NCBI GenBank assembly: GCA_002352105.1
Contig: DEHV01000055.1
Location: forward strand, 30,938-64,261
Direction: 5' to 3'
Source: Chitinophagaceae bacterium UBA2791
Lineage (GTDB): Bacteria; Bacteroidota; Bacteroidia; Chitinophagales; Chitinophagaceae
DNA length: 33,324 nucleotides
Part shown: piece after piece, positions 8,039 to 15,585 of the stretch
How the letters are laid out: each line of letters begins with the position of its first letter
How positions within the stretch are numbered: the stretch's first letter is position 1
Position numbers and translations under genes: made by a program
The notes under the pieces: model-generated
What the model saw: only the letters and a program-made list of their open reading frames with translations
What the model was told of the DNA's origin: nothing
Database searches by the model: none

Positions 8039-8791
8039 ATGAAAACAACCATGCTCAACATACCAGGCGGCATATTGTTCGCCGTTTTGTCTTTGTGCGC
8101 AATCCTTTCCTTTACCGGTAAACAACCTGATATGATCGGTAAACAAGCTGATATGATCAGCATAAAAAGAACGGCCGATTTTCCTTTGTCGGGAGACGGC
8201 TCGCATGCAAACTGGGAGAAAACGGATTGGCTGGAACTCCCGGGGCGCGACGCTTCCGCCGGTTATGCTACCCGGGTCAAAACGCTTTACTCTTCTACGG
8301 GCATGTATTTTCTTTATTTCTGCGAAGACAAAAAATTAACGGCTACGATGGAAGCCGATTTCCTTGACCTATGGAATGAGGATGTGATCGAAGTGTTTAT
8401 TCAGCCGGATGCTAAAAGGCCTGCTTATTTCGAATATGAGCTTTCTCCCCTTAACTACGAGCTTCCCATCCTGATCTATAATGATTCCGGGCGCCTGAAC
8501 AGCTGGCAACCCTTTCATTATAACGAAGATCAAAAGACCAGGCATCTTACCACGGTTCAGGGCGGAGAAAAAAAGAGCCGGGCTTTGGTGAAAAGCTGGA
8601 TGGCAGAATTCTTTATTCCTTTCAAGGCAATGAAAATGATTACTGATGAAATTCCCCGATCCGGTACGCGCTGGAAGGGTAATTTATACCGCATTGACTA
8701 CGACAGCGGAAAAGAATCTACTTACTCGTGGCAGCTCACCTCGGGTAATTTTCATGAGCACGAAAAATTTGGAACCTTTATATTTGAATAA
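8039..8791 (+). CDS. exported CBM9-like carbohydrate-binding protein
   Basis: 250 aa from the ATG at 8039; the TTG at 8027 is in frame but less likely. A hydrophobic N-terminal segment (ILFAVLSLCAILSFTG) directs export. The rest is a beta-sandwich of the CBM9-like type: TRVKTLYSSTGMYFLYFCED, LWNEDVIEVFIQPD, YFEYELSPLN, WMAEFFIPF and a C-terminal WQLTS--FHEHEKFGTFIF. This pattern is typical of stand-alone CBM9-like proteins in Bacteroidota carbohydrate operons. It probably binds glycan or oligosaccharide and has no obvious catalytic residues. A 21-bp tandem duplication just after the signal encodes the GKQPDMI/GKQADMI repeat. It sits in the operon between the amidohydrolase and the oxidoreductase. 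Confidence 0.7.
   Translation: MKTTMLNIPGGILFAVLSLCAILSFTGKQPDMIGKQADMISIKRTADFPLSGDGSHANWEKTDWLELPGRDASAGYATRVKTLYSSTGMYFLYFCEDKKLTATMEADFLDLWNEDVIEVFIQPDAKRPAYFEYELSPLNYELPILIYNDSGRLNSWQPFHYNEDQKTRHLTTVQGGEKKSRALVKSWMAEFFIPFKAMKMITDEIPRSGTRWKGNLYRIDYDSGKESTYSWQLTSGNFHEHEKFGTFIFE
8116..8157 (+). repeat. 21-bp tandem duplication inside the CBM9-like gene
   Basis: Two adjacent 21-base units, 8116-8136 and 8137-8157, differ at one base (CCTGAT versus GCTGAT). The repeat is in frame and doubles a seven-residue segment directly after the signal peptide, where length variation should be tolerated. Confidence 0.9.
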
Positions 8792-8851
8792 TCGGGTTGC
8801 CTCGCCAATACCGGCAGCTCATTGTCAATCTCAAAAAAATAAAAGTAAACG

Positions 8852-10159
8852 ATGGAAAATAAGTTCAACCCCAGGCGCGATTTTTTAAAAAATTCTGCTA
8901 CGATCATCGGCGGCGCTCTTGCAGGCGCGTCCCTTCCGATCGGCGCAATGGCCCGCAAAACAGACGATGTTCTCAAAATAGCGCTGGTAGGATGCGGCGG
9001 ACGAGGCGCAGGCGCGGTGGTGAATGCGCTCAGCGTGCATTCCAATCTTACCCTGGTGGCCATGGCAGATGCTTTTCGCGACAAGCTGGATGAAACATAC
9101 AACCGGCTGACGCGCATAAAATCGCTTAAGGGAAAGATCGATGTTCCGGAAAAAAATAAATTCACGGGGTTTGACGGCTACCAGAAAGCCATAGAGCTCG
9201 CTGATGTGGTATTTCTCGTTACGCCGGCGACGTTCCGGCCCTTGCATTTTGAAGCGGCAGTGAACGCGGATAAGCATGTGTTCATGGAGAAGCCGCTTGC
9301 CGTTGATAGCCCCGGCGTGAGAAAGGTATTGGAGGTTGGCAAACTCGCTGATAAAAAAAATCTGAAAGTGTTGGTAGGATTGCAAAACCGTTATAATCCT
9401 TCTTTCATCCAAATGGTAACCCGCCTTAAAGACGGCGCCATAGGAGATATTGTTTCCATGACCGATTATTATATGATTGGCCCGGTCAGGTTTGTTCCAC
9501 GCGAGCCAAACCAGTCTGAACTGGAATTCCAGATGCGCAACTGGCGCAATTTTAACTGGCTTTGGGCAGGATCGCCCGCCGGTTTGCAGATCCACAATAC
9601 CGATATTGTTAACTGGGTCAAGGGTTCTTATCCCGTGCGCGCGCAGGGTATTGGCGGCAAATCTTCTTTGACAGGGCAGGACTATGGCGATATTTTCGAT
9701 CATTTTTTCATCGAATACGAATATGCCGACGGCACAAAACTGAATAGCCAGATACGCACCATTGCGGGGACCTATACCAAGGGCGGCGCCTTTTTCCAGG
9801 GAAGCAAGGGAACAGGCAATGTAAAAGAGGGGATCAAAGATCTCCGCGGAAACCAGCTCTGGAAGTTTAATGAAGACAACGGAGAGGATGCTTATGTAGA
9901 AGAACATATTCGCTTTTTTGACGCCATTCGCAACGACAAGCCGTTTAATGATACGGAATGGGGCGCGAATTCTACCATGACCACTATTATGGCAAGGATG
10001 GCCGCTCATTCGGGGCAGTTGGTGCAATGGGATGACGCCATTAATTCGGATCTCAGGCTGGCGCCGGAAAAGATGAGCTGGGACACTCCGCCGCCTGCGC
10101 CCCGCGATAAGGACGGCAATTATGCCGTGCCCGATCCCGGCAAATCGATCGTATTGTAA
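8852..10159 (+). CDS. Tat-exported Gfo/Idh/MocA-family oxidoreductase, candidate glycoside 3-dehydrogenase
   Basis: 435 aa from the ATG at 8852. It has a canonical Tat signal (NPRRDFLKNSATIIGGALAGA). The Rossmann loop GCGGRGAG follows, then the EKP signature (Lys147 in MEKPLAVD) and the substrate-domain block AGLQIHNTDIVNWVKG with the His/Asp pair expected for a dehydrogenase active site. Tat export suggests it folds with NAD(P) in the cytoplasm and works in the periplasm. The next gene, ten bases on, encodes a DUF1080 protein. That pairing is the core of the 3-keto-glycoside pathway, in which a Gfo/Idh/MocA enzyme oxidises C3 of a glycoside. It is clearly different from the GH109 protein upstream: it keeps EKP and lacks the GH109 motifs. 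The 3-keto role is inference from context. Confidence 0.8.
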   Translation: MENKFNPRRDFLKNSATIIGGALAGASLPIGAMARKTDDVLKIALVGCGGRGAGAVVNALSVHSNLTLVAMADAFRDKLDETYNRLTRIKSLKGKIDVPEKNKFTGFDGYQKAIELADVVFLVTPATFRPLHFEAAVNADKHVFMEKPLAVDSPGVRKVLEVGKLADKKNLKVLVGLQNRYNPSFIQMVTRLKDGAIGDIVSMTDYYMIGPVRFVPREPNQSELEFQMRNWRNFNWLWAGSPAGLQIHNTDIVNWVKGSYPVRAQGIGGKSSLTGQDYGDIFDHFFIEYEYADGTKLNSQIRTIAGTYTKGGAFFQGSKGTGNVKEGIKDLRGNQLWKFNEDNGEDAYVEEHIRFFDAIRNDKPFNDTEWGANSTMTTIMARMAAHSGQLVQWDDAINSDLRLAPEKMSWDTPPPAPRDKDGNYAVPDPGKSIVL

Positions 10160-10169
10160 ACATCATATT

Positions 10170-10904
10170 ATGATGATCCTTTATTTCAGGTCTGCGCTGG
10201 TATTTGCCTTTCTTGTTTTGACGGGCTGTAATACCAGCCGGCCATTATCTGCCAACCAGTATATCCGTGAGGGATATACGCCGCTCATCAATGGAAGCGA
10301 TCTGTCGGATTGGGAACTCAAACCCGGCCACCAGGGGCATTGGACGGCGCGGGACGGCGTGATCTATTATGATGGCAATAGCCAGGAGAAAGACAAGAGC
10401 CTGTGGACGAAAAAAATATATAAGGATTTTATCCTGGTTGCCGATGTGCGTTTCCCTGAAAAACCGGTAATGGCAAAGAGCCCTGTGGTACTGCCAAACG
10501 GAGATAATGTGCTGAACAGCGACGGAACCAGCAAGGAAGTGGATATGCCCTACGCCGGAGATACCGGCCTCTATTTAAGGGGCAATTCAAAAAGCCAGGT
10601 CAATATCGGCAACCGGTATATAGGGTCTGGAGAGATCTATGGATACCGGGTAGATCGTTCGCTTCCCGAATCCGTCAGGGCTGGCGCAACGCCGAAGGTA
10701 AAAGCCGACAAGCCCCTGGGAAAATGGAATCGTTTTGTGGTTACGATGAAAGGCGACCGGGTAAGCGTTAAGCTGAATGGCGTTTTGGTTATTGACAACG
10801 CACAGTTGCCCGGCATTCCGTCGGAAGGGCCTATTGCGCTGCAGGACGATCATGCTTCAGGCAATATCTTTCAGTTTGCCAATGTGCTGATCAAAGAATT
10901 GTAA
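10170..10904 (+). CDS. DUF1080 lipoprotein (3-keto-disaccharide hydrolase/lyase type)
   Basis: 244 aa from the ATG at 10170 (an adjacent ATG at 10173 is equally possible); the longer frame from 10122 overlaps the upstream gene. A lipobox with Cys20 (VLTGC) anchors it to a membrane. The DUF1080 concanavalin-like jelly roll is recognisable: TPLINGSDLSDWELKPG, HWTARDGVIYY, LWTKKIYKDFILVADVRF, GDTGLYLRGNS, GKWNRFVVTMKGDRVSVKLNGV and EGPIALQDDHASGNIFQFANVLIKEL. The founding member hydrolyses 3-keto-disaccharides, so it would act on the product of the oxidoreductase directly upstream. The insertion with KSPVVLPNGDNVLNSDG lengthens the usual core a little. Probably the last gene of the operon, since 256 bases and a promoter element follow. 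Confidence 0.85.
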   Translation: MMILYFRSALVFAFLVLTGCNTSRPLSANQYIREGYTPLINGSDLSDWELKPGHQGHWTARDGVIYYDGNSQEKDKSLWTKKIYKDFILVADVRFPEKPVMAKSPVVLPNGDNVLNSDGTSKEVDMPYAGDTGLYLRGNSKSQVNIGNRYIGSGEIYGYRVDRSLPESVRAGATPKVKADKPLGKWNRFVVTMKGDRVSVKLNGVLVIDNAQLPGIPSEGPIALQDDHASGNIFQFANVLIKEL

Positions 10905-11122
10905 TCATCCAGGTTTCACGCTTCTACCGCCCGGGCGTCTGCGGCAGAGCCTTGTGCGCCAATCATTACCGGAATGCAACGACTTGCAACCAGCGGATGG
11001 TCTTTGTGGCCGTTTGCCGGTGACAGATTCCCTTTTAACACAACCAGTTGCCATTCGCAAGCCTTCCTCAAAACAAAGGGTTTTAAAAGAAAATTAATCT
11101 TCCGAAAGAGAAAAATAAGAGT
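10905..11122. other. GC-rich intergenic stretch between the DUF1080 and agaS genes
   Basis: The first ~135 bases have coding-like GC content, and small frames are open on both strands, but none has a recognisable product. It may be a decayed gene fragment or transcription-terminating spacer. The AT-rich end holds the agaS promoter. Confidence 0.3.
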
Positions 11123-11150
11123 TATTTTTGTCAAAACAAACGAAACGAAA
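11123..11150 (+). promoter_or_regulatory. agaS promoter -7 element with adjoining AgaR-type operator
   Basis: TATTTTTG at 11123-11130 matches the Bacteroidota -7 consensus TAnnTTTG; no TTG at the usual -33 spacing was found. Immediately downstream, 11138-11150 reads AAACGAAACGAAA. Its complement, TTTCGTTTCGTTT, matches the core TTTCRTTTYRTTT of the E. coli AgaR consensus as recalled. The position, between the -7 element and the ATG at 11161, is what a repressor blocking initiation would need. Sequence match is seen; binding is inferred. Confidence 0.5.
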
Positions 11151-11160
11151 CAGTTTGATA

Positions 11161-12381
11161 ATGGAAAATAGGAATAACCCGGCATCAGCAGTAAACAAGG
11201 CTACCCAATATCTTGGTTTATCGATAGATGAGTTAACGACCAGGGGAGCCATACACACGGCCCGGGAAATAAGCCAGCAGCCGGAACTATGGTTAAAGAT
11301 ATGGGAGCTGGTCAACAGCCGCAAGCAGTCTCTTGGCAGTTTCCTGGAGCAAGCGTATAGTAATAAAGATCTTGATATCATCTTAACGGGGGCAGGCACT
11401 TCGGCCTATATCGGCAAGGTTCTTTTTGGGCCCTACCAGCGAAATACCGCAAGGAAAACGCGGGCGATCGCCACGACCGATCTGCTGTCTCATCCAGGGT
11501 TGTATTTTGATAAGGAGACGCCGGTATTGCTCGTGTCTTTCGCGCGTTCCGGCAATAGCCCCGAAAGCGTGGCTGCTGTGGATATTGCGAACGATTTTGC
11601 AAAAAAGACCTACCACCTGATCATTACCTGTAACGAATCGGGAAAATTAGCCGTCCAGGCAGATAAAAAGAACGCTTATGTTTTTCTGCTGCCAAAAGAA
11701 GCGGACGATCAGAGCCTGGCCATGACGAGCAGCTTTACGTCTATGCTGCTGACCGGCTTTCTTATTTCGGGTCTGAACCAGATAGAGGCGCTGGGCGCCC
11801 AGGTTAAAAAGCTTGCCAAATATGGCGCGCATATCATCGGTCAATATGCCGATAAGATACGGCAGGTAGCGCAGCTCGATTTTCAACGCGCCGTATTCCT
11901 TGGCTCCGGTCCCTTGCAGGGAACGGCAAAAGAATCTTACCTGAAACTGCAGGAGCTAACGGACGGACAGGTGATCTGCAGTTATGAATCTTTCCTGGGA
12001 TTCAGGCATGGCCCAAAAGCCGTTATCAATGCTTCCACCCTGATGGTCTATTTGTTCTCCAATGACGAGTACGCGCATCAATATGAAACAGATCTGGTGA
12101 AGGCGGTGAGCCAGGGAGAGAAAGGCTTGTACAGCATGGGTATTTATGAGTCGGACCCCGATGATCTGGGGCTTGATCTGAATATCGTTTCGTCGGATCG
12201 TTCCGGCGAAAAGCTGCAGGAAGATTTTTTATCGATAGGCTTTGTATTGCCGGCGCAGATACTGGGCTTTTTTAAGTCGCTGCAGCTGGGATTAAAACCG
12301 GACAGTCCGTCTGCCAAGGGAGCGATCACCCGGGTAGTAACAGGCGTAAATATTTATAAATGGCAGGCGAAGCAAGGATAG
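11161..12381 (+). CDS. agaS: AgaS-type SIS-domain galactosamine-6-phosphate deaminase/isomerase
   Basis: 406 aa from the ATG at 11161; the TTG at 11128 is part of the promoter element and is rejected. Two SIS (phosphosugar isomerase) domains cover about residues 50-205 and 235-395. Motifs: LTGAGTSAYIGK (75-86), SFARSGNSPESVAAV (126-140), MTSSFTSMLL, LGSGPLQGTAKES (247-259), GFRHGPKAV (280-288) and DSPSAKGAITRVVTGV near the end. Similarity to E. coli AgaS is strong along the whole length. AgaS converts galactosamine-6-phosphate to tagatose-6-phosphate and ammonia in the cytoplasm. It would supply the PfkB kinase and aldolase encoded upstream. It has its own promoter with an AgaR-like operator rather than continuing the preceding operon tightly. 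Confidence 0.9.
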   Translation: MENRNNPASAVNKATQYLGLSIDELTTRGAIHTAREISQQPELWLKIWELVNSRKQSLGSFLEQAYSNKDLDIILTGAGTSAYIGKVLFGPYQRNTARKTRAIATTDLLSHPGLYFDKETPVLLVSFARSGNSPESVAAVDIANDFAKKTYHLIITCNESGKLAVQADKKNAYVFLLPKEADDQSLAMTSSFTSMLLTGFLISGLNQIEALGAQVKKLAKYGAHIIGQYADKIRQVAQLDFQRAVFLGSGPLQGTAKESYLKLQELTDGQVICSYESFLGFRHGPKAVINASTLMVYLFSNDEYAHQYETDLVKAVSQGEKGLYSMGIYESDPDDLGLDLNIVSSDRSGEKLQEDFLSIGFVLPAQILGFFKSLQLGLKPDSPSAKGAITRVVTGVNIYKWQAKQG

Positions 12382-12519
12382 TCGGTTTTCTCAGGCTACA
12401 AATGAAATAATTGCGTAGTTTTATAATGGAACAATTTCAGCAAAGCAGCTAATAACGGCTTATGCTGGTCATATACTATTTGGCGCTGGTATCCGATAAC
12501 TAAAACAAACTGCCTGATA

Positions 12520-13119
12520 TTGCAATCCCTGCATCCATATGATGAAGGCTATACGCTTCGTTTGGTTGCCGAAGGCGACCAGGCCGCATTTGGCAGGCTT
12601 TATCATCAATATCGGGAAAAAGTATTTTACATTTCCTGGAAGCTCCTGAAATGCGAAATGGCTGCGGAAGATGCCTTGCAGGAAGTCTTTGCCAAGATCT
12701 GGAACAGGCGTGAAAACCTTCCCCTGGTTGAAAATTTCAACGCCTATCTGAACAGGGTTACCCGAAATCATATTTTCAATGTGCTGCGTAAAAAGGCCAA
12801 TGAAGAATTGTTCCTTAAGGAGGCGGCGCGATGGGCACGCGATAGCCATCATCAGGTATTCAATACCCTGGTTTTGCACGAGCTGGAGCGCAATTTAAAA
12901 GAGGCTGTGGCGCAATTGCCTCCGCAGCAGAAAAAAGTATTTCAGCTAAGCCGCATGCACGGTCTCAAACAGGAAGAGATCGCGGAGAGCATGAAAATAT
13001 CGCTGGGCACGGTTAAAAAACATATGATGATGTCGCTGCGTTCAGTAAAAGCATATCTGGGCTTGCAGCAGAATATTTTTGATATCGTCTTCCTCCTTCT
13101 ATTGTACCGGTTGCTTTAA
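12520..13119 (+). CDS. ECF RNA polymerase sigma factor (FecI-like, Bacteroidota type)
   Basis: 199 aa if started at the TTG at 12520. No ATG or GTG occurs between the upstream in-frame stop near 12424 and the conserved region, so a non-ATG start is needed. Sigma region 2 spans about residues 24-92 (FGRLYHQYREKVFYISWKLL, DALQEVFAKIW) and region 4 about 122-180 (LPPQQKKVFQLSRMHGLKQE followed by a helix-turn-helix and TVKKHMMMSLRSV). A hydrophobic tail ends the protein. The FecR gene lies about 1 kb downstream, beyond an opposite-strand permease gene, followed by susC and susD. It probably transcribes that nutrient uptake module when released by FecR. Confidence 0.88.
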   Translation: MQSLHPYDEGYTLRLVAEGDQAAFGRLYHQYREKVFYISWKLLKCEMAAEDALQEVFAKIWNRRENLPLVENFNAYLNRVTRNHIFNVLRKKANEELFLKEAARWARDSHHQVFNTLVLHELERNLKEAVAQLPPQQKKVFQLSRMHGLKQEEIAESMKISLGTVKKHMMMSLRSVKAYLGLQQNIFDIVFLLLLYRLL

Positions 13120-13154
13120 AAAAGCTGGTAGATCCCAGGTAATTGTACGGCTGG

Positions 13155-13883
13155 TTATAACAGGGAATTAATAATTAAAACCAGGCTGACGGCAATAAGC
13201 CCCCGGTAGACATATTTGAAAAAAGCGCCGCCTTTTAGTTGATGGTTAAAGTATCGTCCCAGAAAAATAGCAGGAATGGTCGTGATCAGGGAAATGAAAA
13301 AATAAGCGTTTACTTCCGAGGTGACAAGTCCCTTTGCATAGTATCCCAGCACGCTTACCAGGCTAACCGGTAAAAAATACGCCTGAAGTGTGGCCCTGAA
13401 GCGCTTTGCATTCCATCGTCGTAGATTGCCATACACCGCCAGCGGCGGGCCGTTCAAGCCGTATGCTCCGCCAAGAATACCGGATAAGAACCCGCAGGTA
13501 AACAACCAGAATCTATTGTCTTCCTTTAGCCTTTTATTGTTTTTGAAATAAAGCGAATAAAGGGAATACGCTATGATAAGAACGCCAAGGCCTGTTTTGA
13601 CGAGGGTTTCGTTTCCATGCGTCAGTAGAAGAATACCGAAAGGCACGCCGGGTATCGCATAGAGGATCAGCCATTTTGCGCTGTTAAAATGAATTTTTTT
13701 ATGGTCTTGTATCACGATGACAAGCGCGATTACGACCGACAGCATAACCGACAGCGGCACGGCAATATCCGCCGGTAAGAAAAAAAGGAATAGCGGAACC
13801 GCGATCAACGCCTCGCCAAAACCTAAGGTGGACCGGACCAAAGCGGCAATAAAACTAATGATAAGGATAAATAGAATGGTCAA
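13155..13883 (-). CDS. TauE/SafE-family membrane permease
   Basis: 242 aa from a TTG at 13883 (no better start precedes the first helix). Seven or eight hydrophobic segments are visible. The family features are the N-terminal FIAALVRSTLGFGEALIAVPL and the repeat-like CGFLSGILGGAYGLNGPPLAVYG in the middle. TauE/SafE proteins export or import sulfite, sulfoacetate or other small organosulfur and carboxylate anions; the substrate here is unknown. It sits on the opposite strand between the ECF sigma factor and FecR genes and looks unrelated to the glycan system. A promoter -7 element lies about 20 bases upstream. Confidence 0.8.
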   Translation of the reverse strand: MTILFILIISFIAALVRSTLGFGEALIAVPLFLFFLPADIAVPLSVMLSVVIALVIVIQDHKKIHFNSAKWLILYAIPGVPFGILLLTHGNETLVKTGLGVLIIAYSLYSLYFKNNKRLKEDNRFWLFTCGFLSGILGGAYGLNGPPLAVYGNLRRWNAKRFRATLQAYFLPVSLVSVLGYYAKGLVTSEVNAYFFISLITTIPAIFLGRYFNHQLKGGAFFKYVYRGLIAVSLVLIINSLL

Positions 13884-13903
13884 TACGATTTCTTTTCAAT
13901 CCC

Positions 13904-13911
13904 CAAATGTA
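13904..13911 (-). promoter_or_regulatory. promoter -7 element of the TauE/SafE gene
   Basis: On the minus strand the sequence reads TACATTTG, a full match to TAnnTTTG, ending about 20 bases before the TTG start. The best upstream TTG is 24 bases away, longer than the usual spacing. Confidence 0.5.
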
Positions 13912-14085
13912 GCCAATACGGGTTTGATTATTTCTCAACGCTGCTCGATTCCCTTTCGCGCCAATGGCTGCTTCCCGGATAACCTGTTATAAACCTAAAA
14001 AAAATTCTTCCCGACTACCCCCTTTTTCCTGCTCAAGTGTCTGATGATAGGGCGGCCCGTGATAATGCGGTCCGGAAACACTTTT

Positions 14086-15372
14086 ATGAAGCGCTTATCA
14101 AAACGACTGGTATCCTTGTTTGAAGGATATATCAACAATACGCTTTCTGATCAGGAGAAGGCCGAGCTTTTTGAGGCGCTCCGGTTGGAAGGGCGCCAGG
14201 ATGAGATCAGGGCGCTGATAGACCTTGAAATAAAAAAGCTGGACCTCGGCAAGGTCGAAATAGATCGTTTCCTGTCCGAAGACAGGGCCCAAAGAGCGCT
14301 GGAGCGTATAATGCAGGATGAGTCCGCCGCCGCTTATGACAACCTGTTCAAACCCCTGCTGTCGGAAGCGATCCGGGATAGGGGGGATGTCGCTGGCGTT
14401 CCGGCGGCCGGCCCTGTAAAGCAAGGGCGTCTGAAAAGGTTGAGCGTACTGCAATGGACAGCTGCCGCTTCCGTGCTGGTATTGCTGTGCGCAGGACTTT
14501 ACTGGTTTTTTGCCGGTAAGCAGGATGGGGAGCAAACATTGGCGGCAACGTCGCCGCAGGAACAATACGATGTGCTCCCGGGCAGGAACAACGCCATGAT
14601 CATCTTAAGCGACGGATCAAGGATCAACCTCGACAGCGCCATGGATGGCAGGATCGGGCAGGAAGAGAATACCAGGGTTGTCAAACATAACGGGCAGCTG
14701 TCCTATAAAAGCGTTGGACTTAACCGTAAGGTTCTTTATAATACCATTGCCACCGCCCGCGGAAACCAATATTCGCTTGTGCTTCCCGACGGCACCAAGG
14801 CATGGCTGAATGCCGAGAGCTCCATTACTTTTCCAACGGCATTCATAGACCGTGAAAGAAGCGTAAAGATATCCGGTGAAGCTTACCTGGAAGTAGCCAA
14901 GCTAAAAAACAGGCCTTTTAAGGTTTCTTTTGCCGACGATGCGGAAATAGAGGTATTGGGCACGCATTTCAATATCAACAGCTATCATGATGAGCCCGGC
15001 GCCAGGGCGACATTGCTGGAGGGAAAGATCAGGGTTCGCAATGCCCGCGAAACCCGCGTACTGGAGCCCGGTCAGCAGGCCTATATCAAAGGCGCTCATC
15101 GCCTGGAGATCATTAAAAACGCGGATGTTGACGCCGCTGTGGCCTGGAAGAACGGGTTCTTCAGTTTCAGCAATGCTGATATCCAAACCATCATGCTGCA
15201 TCTGGCGCGCTGGTATGATCTGGAAGTTTCATATAAAGGGACTCCCCGGAATGAGAGGTTTTCAGGAGAGATAGACCGTACGCTCACGCTGTCCAGCGTG
15301 CTGGCGATATTGGATAAGACCAAGGTTCGTTTCAGGATCGAGAAAGACAATAAGCTGATCATCCTGCCATGA
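14086..15372 (+). CDS. FecR-family anti-sigma factor
   Basis: 428 aa from the ATG at 14086, chosen because MKRLSKRLVSLFEGYINNTLSDQEKAEL is the usual FecR opening; ATGs at 14044 and 14065 are in frame. The cytoplasmic N-terminal part is followed by one transmembrane helix at about 124-144 (WTAAASVLVLLCAGLYWFF). The periplasmic FecR domain is at about 215-330 (IATARGNQYSLVLPDGTKAW, SGEAYLEV, FEVLGTHFNINSY-type block, LLEGKIRV). The C-terminal DUF4974 domain is at about 355-428 (FSNADIQTIMLHLARWYDLEV). It would hold the ECF sigma factor inactive and release it when the STN domain of the adjacent SusC signals substrate uptake. It is upstream of susC by 213 bases. Confidence 0.92.
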   Translation: MKRLSKRLVSLFEGYINNTLSDQEKAELFEALRLEGRQDEIRALIDLEIKKLDLGKVEIDRFLSEDRAQRALERIMQDESAAAYDNLFKPLLSEAIRDRGDVAGVPAAGPVKQGRLKRLSVLQWTAAASVLVLLCAGLYWFFAGKQDGEQTLAATSPQEQYDVLPGRNNAMIILSDGSRINLDSAMDGRIGQEENTRVVKHNGQLSYKSVGLNRKVLYNTIATARGNQYSLVLPDGTKAWLNAESSITFPTAFIDRERSVKISGEAYLEVAKLKNRPFKVSFADDAEIEVLGTHFNINSYHDEPGARATLLEGKIRVRNARETRVLEPGQQAYIKGAHRLEIIKNADVDAAVAWKNGFFSFSNADIQTIMLHLARWYDLEVSYKGTPRNERFSGEIDRTLTLSSVLAILDKTKVRFRIEKDNKLIILP

Positions 15373-15585
15373 ATGGTTTGGAAAGCGCAAGGCGCGGCAG
15401 GTTTGCCATAAACATATTATTCACTAAAATAAAACGCTATTGAAAGATCTTTAAGGATAAACAGAGGTTGAGGCGCCAAAAGAAAACCGGAAGTGATTAG
15501 GGCCACCTCCGGAGTATTATTTGGGCAACTCAATAATGTAAATTTTTCGGACTCAATTATCGTTTCACCCAAACACTGCAAATGT
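15373..15585 (+). other. susC leader region
   Basis: 213 bases between FecR and SusC. It contains a short palindrome AAAGATCTTT (15443-15452) and a weak CCGGA/TCCGG hairpin. No exact TAnnTTTG element was found, consistent with (but not proof of) transcription by the ECF sigma factor or with FecR. Confidence 0.35.

Noticed and set aside
8885..10027. 380-codon open frame on the minus strand inside the oxidoreductase gene
   Set aside because: It is fully antisense to a clear Gfo/Idh/MocA gene and its translation resembles no family; long antisense frames arise from the codon bias of the real gene.
10916..11185. 89-codon minus-strand frame in the agaS upstream region
   Set aside because: It crosses the agaS promoter and start codon, has no recognised domain, and is better treated as a possible remnant only.
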